Source of the DNA: JAAYJR01 sp964540755
Lineage (GTDB): Bacteria > Bacteroidota > Bacteroidia > Bacteroidales > Prolixibacteraceae
Length of the DNA stretch: 5,301 nt
Direction: 5' to 3'
Assembly: GCA_964540755.1 (NCBI GenBank)
Contig: CAZIOB010000004.1
Span: forward strand, 1-5,301
The notes under the pieces are model-generated. The model searched no databases, was not told the origin of the DNA, and was given only the letters and a program-made list of their open reading frames with translations. Shown here one piece after another: positions 1-5,301 of the stretch. Positions within the stretch are counted from its first letter, which is position 1. Every line of letters starts with the position of its first letter. Made by a program: the position numbers and the translations under genes.

Positions 1-1
1 C

Positions 2-883
2 TGGAAAGACAAAGGTGTTGCTCTGTTAAAAGGGCCATCTGATTCGTGGGATGACTTTGGGGTGTTGACTCCTTATATTATGGTTTATCAGGGGAAATAC
101 TACTTGTATTATACTTCCTCAAGAGAAATTGCAGGTGAACCCTGGCAGACAAGAGGACCGGACAATGGCCGGCATATAGGTTTGGCAATGGCAGATAGTC
201 CTGATGGTCCCTGGGAAAAAATACCCTTACCGGTACTTAGTCCCGGTAAAGAAGGAGAGTGGGATTCATATCTGGTTGATGATGCACATGTAATAGTGCG
301 TAATGGACAATTTTGGCTATATTATAAGGGTGGTGATATCAATGTAACAGCAGAAACAACTCAGTGGGGAGTTGCAATCTCTGATCATCCGGCCGGACCA
401 TTTATAAAACATAACAATAATCCTTTAATCGGAGGTCATACTGTTTGTGTCTGGCCTCATCGTGAAGGAGTTGCTGCACTGATTGATAATGCCGGGCCGG
501 AACGGCATACTGTTCAGTGGTCACCGGATGGTATTCACTTTCAAAGGGCAGCATGCATAGAACATGTTCATACCGGATGTGGTCCTTACGATCCTGACGC
601 TCATACTAATGTTTCCTATGGGAATGGAATTACCTGGGGCGTAGCACAGGAAAATAAAGATGGTAAGATGTATATCGTTAGATTTGAGGTAGATTGTATG
701 GCTCCATCTGACGACAATTCACTAAAGTCAGGTAATATCATGATGCCATCTAAACATCAGCAAAATAATTATTCGAATAAAGAAATAAATGGAGCCGTTG
801 TTCGCATAGGAGATTCAGTAATTAATGATCCACTGCGCCCTGAATATCATTTTGTAACTCCTGCCGGGGACAGTCATCCTTAA
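2..883 (+). CDS. Beta-propeller glycoside hydrolase, GH117/GH43-like, 5'-truncated by window edge
   Basis: This is the C-terminal 293 residues of a glycoside hydrolase. The frame is open back to base 2, so the true start lies outside the window; the GTG at 62 is only an internal valine codon. Propeller-blade sequence is visible throughout: GKYYLYYTSS (about residues 31-40), IGLAMADSPDGPWEK (59-73), VDDAHVIVRNGQFWLYYKG (92-110), WGVAISDHPAGPFIKH (122-137), GHTVCVWP (145-152) and VQWSPDGIHF (171-180). The pattern of a hydrophobic strand followed by S-P-D-G-P-W is typical of five-bladed propellers in GH43, GH32 and GH117. The GHxVxVWP plus GPE...VQWSPDGIHF combination reminds me most of GH117, whose characterised members release 3,6-anhydro-L-galactose from agar oligosaccharides, though substrates vary widely. 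Asp17, Asp18, Asp93 and Asp94 are possible active-site acids, but I cannot assign them. The propeller ends near residue 232. A polar Ser/Asn/Gln-rich stretch follows, then a GH32-like tail. Fold call is firm; family and substrate are tentative. Confidence 0.75.
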   Translation, partial: WKDKGVALLKGPSDSWDDFGVLTPYIMVYQGKYYLYYTSSREIAGEPWQTRGPDNGRHIGLAMADSPDGPWEKIPLPVLSPGKEGEWDSYLVDDAHVIVRNGQFWLYYKGGDINVTAETTQWGVAISDHPAGPFIKHNNNPLIGGHTVCVWPHREGVAALIDNAGPERHTVQWSPDGIHFQRAACIEHVHTGCGPYDPDAHTNVSYGNGITWGVAQENKDGKMYIVRFEVDCMAPSDDNSLKSGNIMMPSKHQQNNYSNKEINGAVVRIGDSVINDPLRPEYHFVTPAGDSHP

Positions 884-955
884 AGGTTCCTATATTATAA
901 TGGAGATTACCATGATCATAAATTTTATCCTGAATCTCGTGGTAGGTTTAATTAG
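821..955 (+). pseudogene. Possible remnant of a GH32-type N-terminal domain, interrupted by a stop
   Basis: The last residues of the upstream hydrolase read NDPLRPEYHFVTPAGDSHP, then TAA at 881-883. This resembles the opening of GH32-like domains (D-P-x-R-P-x-Y-H-F-x-P-P-x-x-W-M-N-D-P-N-G followed by a Y-x-G-x-Y-H-L-F-Y strand). The same reading frame continues after the stop with RFLYYNGDYH, where the G-x-Y-H strand would be expected, and runs to a TAG at 953-955. Aligning H-P-stop-R with the canonical D-P-N-G places the stop inside the motif that carries the catalytic nucleophile in GH32. No further propeller sequence follows; the next 88 bases are AT-rich and non-coding. I infer a second hydrolase module, fused or adjacent, that was mostly deleted and point-mutated. 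The alternative is that the propeller protein naturally has this tail and the match after the stop is chance. Confidence 0.4.
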
Positions 956-1043
956 GAAGGCGGGACTATTGAAGTTCCTGAAAAATTTTAAAATTATTTA
1001 CTAATAGATTAAAAATTATGACAAGTAAAATTTTTAAATAATC

Positions 1044-3464
1044 ATGAAACTTAAAAAAATAATTGTGTTGATATTATCAATCCTTTTTGTAAATCAAATA
1101 TTTGCAAAGGATTTGGAAAGCAGCAGAAATGAAATTTTTGCTGATTTCTATGTATCCGGTTCAGGAAATGACAATTGGTCGGGGAAGCTGGCAGAACCAA
1201 ATAAGGAAATGACGGACGGGCCCTTTGCCACTATCGGACGGGCAAAGCAGGCAGTGCGGATCATGAAAAGAGGTACATACCGGAATATTTATGTATTAAT
1301 TCGTGGCGGAGAATACAAACTTACTGAAACACTTGTTTTTACTCCGGAGGATTCACATTATGATAATTATAAGATAGTTTATATGGCCTATCCAGGCGAA
1401 AATCCAGTTATTTCGTCTGATGTTGAAATCACGGGATGGGAATTGGCAAAAGATGTCAAAGGGCTCCCTGAGATTGCAGAAGGAAAGGTTTATTCCGCAG
1501 TTTTGCCGGAATTGCTCAATGGCAAAAAACGTTTTTATACCATGTATGATGAAGGTGAATTGCTGCCACGTGCCTGTTCAGAAGGTTTTGAACCGACAAA
1601 AATTTTAAAGGGCGGTGATGGCGGTGGTATCAACTGGAAAGGGATGGCTGAAGCGGAAAGGAACTTGCTGCATTTTCCCGAAGGAATAATAAAAAGCTGG
1701 AGCAATCTTGAAGATATAGAGATTTTTGTACAGCCTAACGGGTATGTTACTAATTATCTTACATTATTTTCTGTGGATGAGGTCGCAAATACGGCAAGAA
1801 CTGCGCTTCCGGCAACATATGTTATGAGAAAAATTGATAAACACCTGCACGCAATGGAAGGCGGCAGTTGCAGGGTTGAAAATGTAATTGATTACCTTGA
1901 CAGCCCGGGAGAATGGGTTGTTAATACAGAGGAAGGTCTGGTTTACTACTGGCCAACAGAGGGTGAACCAAAATGCGTAACGTATCCGACTTTAAATCAA
2001 TATTTTTTTATTGATGGCCATGATAAGGGGGGAATCGTGAGAAACATATCTTTTAAAGGTTTGACATTTACAAGGGGTGAAAGAGATGTAATAACGAAAA
2101 CAGATATAGGATTACAGCATGAGTGGGACATGTGGAATAAGGCTAATTCGATGCTGAGATTCAGGGATGTTGAATATTGTGAAGTTGACGGATGCCGTTT
2201 TACAAATAGCGGAGGTGTTGCAATTAGATTTGATCTGCATGCACAAAGTAATATGATAAAAAATAACCTGATTGATTACGTTGGCGGAACAGGTATTTTA
2301 CTTTGCGGATACGGCCCCGGTAAATTAAATGTTAACAAAGGGAACAGGATAATTAATAACCAGATACATCATTGCGGAGAGTTTTATTATCAGTCAAACG
2401 GAATAATGATCCATCAGAGTGGTGAAAATATTATCAGGAATAACAAACTTCATGATCTGCCTTACGATGCAATAGTATTAAGCGGTACGAGACCAATGTT
2501 TTTTCAGATGACTGTTCCGAACAGGGAACAGGTGGGAAGCATCAGGACACAGGAAATAGAAAGTGAAGCTCTGTATCAGTCAGACACCACTGATTATGGT
2601 ACCTCATCATCAGGTGATTTTGTTTACTTTAAGCAATGGCCCAGATCCGCACCATATTATCATACACGAAATAATATGGTTGAAGATAATGAGATCTTTT
2701 TGGTAATGCAAAAATGTTTTGATGGTAATGCAATTTATCTTTCCGATGTCGGAGACGGTAATGAAATCAGGCGCAATTACATACACCATCTTAACGGACA
2801 AGGTATGCAACAGGCCATACGTACCGATGCATTTTTAAAATATACTACCGTTGCAGAAAATGTTATTTATAATTGTAAAGGTGGTGGCATTAATCTGAAA
2901 TACTATGAGAATAATGCATACAATAATATTATTGCTGATATTCATGATATAGTTTATGAAAATTCTCAGGGAAAGATAAACCGCATGTTCATTGGATATT
3001 TCAGTATAATGGATGTCTATACCCGCGATAAAATGCCTCCATACACGGGATGTTACATTCAGAATAATATTTTATATAAAGTTCAGTCGCATAATACTTT
3101 TTACAGACAGGGAGTTGTTGATAATAAATTAACTGAACTGAAAATTGAAGAATGCAACATTGACAACAATTTGTATTATGATGTTAATCGGCCCGACAAT
3201 GGGAAAAGGGCTGTGGAGTATTACCGCACAAGGGGGGCAGATAAAAACAGTATTGCTGCGGATCCTTTATTCAGGGATATTCATAATGGAGATTTCAGGT
3301 TAAAGGAGAATTCACCTGCATATAATATAGGCTTCAAGGATATTGATATGAGAAAGATCGGACTTACAGGTGATTATCCCGGAGATTTTCAGGATATTGT
3401 GAGTAAACAACTTGGAAGTGATTATGATAATTTCAGTTTTTTGGAAAAGAAGTGCAATCAATGA
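1044..3464 (+). CDS. Secreted right-handed parallel beta-helix protein, probable glycosidase (GH141/GH120-like)
   Basis: This is a complete 806-residue exported protein. It opens with a Sec signal peptide (MKLKK, a hydrophobic core, cleavage probably after I-F-A at residue 21), which supports this ATG; no Shine-Dalgarno motif precedes it, as is usual in Bacteroidota. The mature N-terminus has FYVSGSGNDNWSG (35-47) followed by GPFATIGRAKQAVR, the usual entry to a large family of beta-helix enzymes. The body carries many short N-rich coils such as NNxIHHCGE and IIRNNKLHDLPYDAIVLSG. Conserved-looking blocks include SGGVAIRFDLHAQ (389-401) and GGTGILLCGYGPG (414-426). A loop at about 490-542 breaks the coils. 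The end, DPLF (740-743), NGDFRLKENSPAYNIGF and DMRKIGL, is a familiar closing block of this family. Known relatives with this fold include GH141 (fucosidase and xylanase activities) and GH120 (xylosidase). Asp560, Asp568, Asp571 and Asp595 lie where catalytic acids might be, but this is a guess. Polysaccharide lyase or epimerase activity cannot be excluded. Confidence 0.85.
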   Translation: MKLKKIIVLILSILFVNQIFAKDLESSRNEIFADFYVSGSGNDNWSGKLAEPNKEMTDGPFATIGRAKQAVRIMKRGTYRNIYVLIRGGEYKLTETLVFTPEDSHYDNYKIVYMAYPGENPVISSDVEITGWELAKDVKGLPEIAEGKVYSAVLPELLNGKKRFYTMYDEGELLPRACSEGFEPTKILKGGDGGGINWKGMAEAERNLLHFPEGIIKSWSNLEDIEIFVQPNGYVTNYLTLFSVDEVANTARTALPATYVMRKIDKHLHAMEGGSCRVENVIDYLDSPGEWVVNTEEGLVYYWPTEGEPKCVTYPTLNQYFFIDGHDKGGIVRNISFKGLTFTRGERDVITKTDIGLQHEWDMWNKANSMLRFRDVEYCEVDGCRFTNSGGVAIRFDLHAQSNMIKNNLIDYVGGTGILLCGYGPGKLNVNKGNRIINNQIHHCGEFYYQSNGIMIHQSGENIIRNNKLHDLPYDAIVLSGTRPMFFQMTVPNREQVGSIRTQEIESEALYQSDTTDYGTSSSGDFVYFKQWPRSAPYYHTRNNMVEDNEIFLVMQKCFDGNAIYLSDVGDGNEIRRNYIHHLNGQGMQQAIRTDAFLKYTTVAENVIYNCKGGGINLKYYENNAYNNIIADIHDIVYENSQGKINRMFIGYFSIMDVYTRDKMPPYTGCYIQNNILYKVQSHNTFYRQGVVDNKLTELKIEECNIDNNLYYDVNRPDNGKRAVEYYRTRGADKNSIAADPLFRDIHNGDFRLKENSPAYNIGFKDIDMRKIGLTGDYPGDFQDIVSKQLGSDYDNFSFLEKKCNQ

Positions 3465-3654
3465 CGGTAATGAAATTTAACATTTAATATAATTCTGTAC
3501 ATGGAGAGGTAAATAGTGAAATAAAATTTTTGCTTCAGATTTATTTAAAACTTAAAATATTGAAACGAGCATAATTGTAAAATCACACAAGATCATGATT
3601 AAAAAATATGCGAGTTCTACTATGATACTTATGAAAATAATTAATTTTACTCAT

Positions 3655-5211
3655 ATGAAATATCTTTATTGTAAAATAATACTCTTAGTCACCCTTACCT
3701 TGTTTTTTGTATTGATTATTTCTTGTCAAAATAAATCAGGAAATAAGCCGGATAAACCTAATATACTGATCATTTTGGCAGATGATATGGGTTATTCTGA
3801 TCTGGGTTGTATGGGTAGCGAGATTGAAACACCAAATTTGGATATGCTGGCTGATAATGGATTACTTTTTACAAATTGCTATAATACTTCACGCTGTTCA
3901 CCCTCAAGGGCAAGTTTACTAACAGGATTATATCAGCACAGCACAGGAGTTGGTCATTTGACAGATAACCTGGGATATCCGTCTTATCAGGGTTACCTGA
4001 ATGATAAATGTGTCACATTGGCAGAAATGTTGCAAATTGCTGGTTATAGAACAATTATGTCCGGCAAATGGCATATAGGGGATAAACGTGAACATTGGCC
4101 GGACCGTCGTGGATTTGAGCATTTTTTTGGAATTCCTAAAGGGGGAGGACTTTATTTTTATCCTTCCAGGTTTATTGACAGGCCTATATACAGAAATTCA
4201 GAACTGGTAAAACCTGATTCAGCTACATTTTACTCTACTGATGATTTCACGACGGAAGCCATAAATTTTATTGATAAAACCAAATTTTCCGGCCAGCCAT
4301 TTTTTCTTTATTTGGCTTATATTGCACCGCATTATCCATTACAGGCATGGCCAAAAGATATTGCCCGGTATAAAGACAGATATAATACCGGATACGAGGT
4401 CATACGTCAAAACCGGTTTAGACGTCAGCAAGAGTTGGGAATAGTATCACCTGAGTTGAAACTTTCCCCGCCGGAATATAAAAACTGGTCGGAGGTAAAT
4501 GCAAAGGAAGAATCATATAAAATGGCAGTTTACGCTGCTATGGTGGACAGGATGGATCAGAATATCGGTAAGTTGATTAGTTATTTGGAATCTGCCGGGG
4601 AACTGAAAAACACAATAATTTTTTTCCTTTCCGATAATGGTGCTTGTGCTGAAAATGTAAACAGATCTCCATATGCTGAAACAGGTACTGTACAATCGTT
4701 TGTTTCCTACGGAGAAAATTGGGCAAACGTCAGTAATACTCCGTACAGGAAATACAAAAGTCAGGAACATGAGGGTGGAATTATTACACCGTTAATAGTA
4801 CATTGGCCTGAAGGGATCAAACAGAATAGTCGTAAAGTAACTGATGTTGTTCATATAATTGACATAGTGCCTACATGTCTGGAAATTGCAGAAGCTGAAT
4901 ATCCGGCTGAATATAAAGGTAATACTATTTTGCCGGCAGAAGGCATTAGTTTTTTGCCGGTATTGAGAAATGAAAAAATCGAAGAAAGAAGGAATTTATA
5001 TTGGGAACATCAGGGGAATAAGGCTATAAGGATGAATGACAAAAAGTTAGTTAAATTAAATAATCGGGAATGGGAGTTATATTCATTAGACAATGATCCT
5101 ACAGAATTAGTAAACCTGGCGGTCAAAAAACCTGCATTAAAAGATAGTCTGGAAAATTTATGGAATGAATGGGCAGTACGCTGTAATATCAGGGATTGGC
5201 CAGTGAAATAA
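3655..5211 (+). CDS. S1-family (formylglycine-dependent) sulfatase, lipoprotein
   Basis: This 518-residue enzyme hydrolyses sulfate esters, most likely on a sulfated glycan. Starting at 3655, residues 1-24 form a lipoprotein signal peptide ending in the lipobox L-I-I-S-C, with Cys24 as the lipidated residue. In-frame ATGs at 3595, 3625 and 3631 exist but would add a polar stretch before the signal, so I prefer 3655. Catalytic features are intact: NILIILADDMGYSDLG with metal ligands Asp43 and Asp44; the C-S-P-S-R site with Cys81 (converted to formylglycine) and Arg85; SGKWHIG with Lys138 and His140; His226 in IAPHYPLQAW; LSDNG with Asp327 and Asn328; and Lys368 with the following HEGG. The C-terminus, ending WNEWAVRCNIRDWP, is typical and complete. 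GFEHFFGIPKGGGLYFYP and PLQAWPKDIARYKDRY resemble SulfAtlas subfamily S1_4, which I offer from memory only. It needs a maturase (FGE or anSME), which is not in the window. The residues after Cys24 (QNKSGNK) lack an obvious acidic surface-export signal, so placement in the inner or outer membrane is open. Confidence 0.95.
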   Translation: MKYLYCKIILLVTLTLFFVLIISCQNKSGNKPDKPNILIILADDMGYSDLGCMGSEIETPNLDMLADNGLLFTNCYNTSRCSPSRASLLTGLYQHSTGVGHLTDNLGYPSYQGYLNDKCVTLAEMLQIAGYRTIMSGKWHIGDKREHWPDRRGFEHFFGIPKGGGLYFYPSRFIDRPIYRNSELVKPDSATFYSTDDFTTEAINFIDKTKFSGQPFFLYLAYIAPHYPLQAWPKDIARYKDRYNTGYEVIRQNRFRRQQELGIVSPELKLSPPEYKNWSEVNAKEESYKMAVYAAMVDRMDQNIGKLISYLESAGELKNTIIFFLSDNGACAENVNRSPYAETGTVQSFVSYGENWANVSNTPYRKYKSQEHEGGIITPLIVHWPEGIKQNSRKVTDVVHIIDIVPTCLEIAEAEYPAEYKGNTILPAEGISFLPVLRNEKIEERRNLYWEHQGNKAIRMNDKKLVKLNNREWELYSLDNDPTELVNLAVKKPALKDSLENLWNEWAVRCNIRDWPVK

Positions 5212-5219
5212 TATGTTTG
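5212..5219 (+). promoter_or_regulatory. Weak -7-like box (TATGTTTG) of the Bacteroidota promoter type
   Basis: The eight bases match the TAnnTTTG consensus of the primary sigma factor in Bacteroidota and sit directly after the sulfatase stop codon, 21 bases before the next ATG. No TTTG-type -33 element is found at the usual distance; the nearest upstream TTG (5196-5198) is only 13 bases away. The match may be chance in AT-rich sequence, or a weak internal promoter for the following gene. Confidence 0.2.
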
Positions 5220-5240
5220 AATAATTTTTTTTAAGAAACA

Positions 5241-5301
5241 ATGAAATATTTATTTACTATTCTGCTGCTGCTGAGTATTATAAATTATAATTTAGCGGCA
5301 C
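5241..5301 (+). CDS. Start of an exported protein, 3'-truncated by window edge
   Basis: An ATG at 5241 opens a frame that stays open to the window end, giving 20 codons, MKYLFTILLLLSIINYNLAA. A lysine at position 2, a leucine/isoleucine-rich core and a small-residue A-A end make a Sec signal peptide likely, with cleavage at or just beyond the window edge. It begins 29 bases after the sulfatase stop, on the same strand, so it is probably the next gene of the same operon. Its product would go to the periplasm or beyond and is plausibly another sulfatase or glycosidase, but nothing of the mature protein is visible and no function can be given. Confidence 0.7.
   Translation, partial: MKYLFTILLLLSIINYNLAA

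Noticed and set aside
62..64. GTG as the start of the first hydrolase gene
   Set aside because: The frame is open upstream to base 2 and the upstream codons (W-D-D-F-G before V-L-T-P-Y) fit the protein, so the gene simply begins outside the window.
984..995. Perfect palindrome AATTTTAAAATT between the first two genes, considered as a terminator or operator
   Set aside because: It is purely A/T, with no loop or GC stem, and such palindromes are expected by chance in this AT-rich gap.
1420..1608. Short + strand frame of 62 codons inside the beta-helix gene
   Set aside because: It lies wholly within a well-supported gene in another frame and has no recognisable domain or own start context.
2610..2810. 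Minus-strand frame of 66 codons inside the beta-helix gene
   Set aside because: Antisense to conserved beta-helix coding sequence, with no family resemblance; a shadow frame.
3522..3532. TAAAATTTTTG as a -7 promoter box before the sulfatase
   Set aside because: The eight bases ending in this G read AATTTTTG, a mismatch to TAnnTTTG at the first base, and no -33 TTTG lies at the right distance.
3928..4122. Minus-strand frame of 64 codons inside the sulfatase gene
   Set aside because: Antisense to conserved sulfatase sequence including SGKWHIG; no independent evidence of coding.
4513..4770. Minus-strand frame of 85 codons inside the sulfatase gene
   Set aside because: Antisense to the LSDNG region of the sulfatase; its composition follows from the sense gene.
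5221..5233. T-rich run after the sulfatase gene as a possible terminator
   Set aside because: No GC-rich hairpin precedes it and the next gene starts only a few bases later on the same strand.
5262..5273. Four tandem CTG triplets in the last gene's signal peptide, considered as a phase-variable repeat
   Set aside because: Four in-frame leucine codons in a signal-peptide core are ordinary, and triplet slippage would not shift the frame.

Overview
The window looks like part of a polysaccharide-degradation gene cluster from a member of the Bacteroidota, read entirely on the + strand. The reasons are the AT-rich DNA, the absence of Shine-Dalgarno motifs before the starts (each is preceded by A/T-rich sequence), a lipoprotein-type sulfatase, and the combination of secreted carbohydrate-active enzymes with a formylglycine sulfatase. 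A marine or sediment relative is plausible, because these families are common in clusters that attack sulfated algal glycans. This placement is inference; no taxonomic marker is present.

Layout: (1) 2-883, the 3' part of a beta-propeller glycoside hydrolase resembling GH117/GH43, cut by the left window edge. (2) 821-955, a tail that resembles the first residues of a GH32-type domain; it is interrupted by the stop codon and resumes in the same frame for about 23 codons, so it looks like an eroded or truncated second module. (3) 1044-3464, a complete secreted right-handed parallel beta-helix protein of 806 residues, probably a glycosidase of the GH141/GH120-like kind. (4) 3655-5211, a complete S1-type sulfatase with a lipoprotein signal peptide and an intact C-S-P-S-R formylglycine site. 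(5) 5241-5301, the start of another exported protein, cut by the right edge.

The gaps are about 160 bases (884-1043), 190 bases (3465-3654) and 29 bases (5212-5240). They are very AT-rich. I see no tRNA, CRISPR, insertion sequence, GC-rich terminator hairpin or convincing complete promoter in them. Same-strand order suggests co-transcription, although the two larger gaps leave room for internal promoters.

Working model (inference): the sulfatase, anchored in a membrane as a lipoprotein, removes sulfate esters; the beta-helix enzyme and the propeller hydrolase cleave glycosidic bonds in the resulting oligosaccharides. The exact polymer cannot be read from this window: no SusC/SusD pair, regulator or sugar-catabolism gene is visible. 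Apart from the broken GH32-like tail and the unassigned beta-helix enzyme, I see nothing that points to a previously undescribed system.
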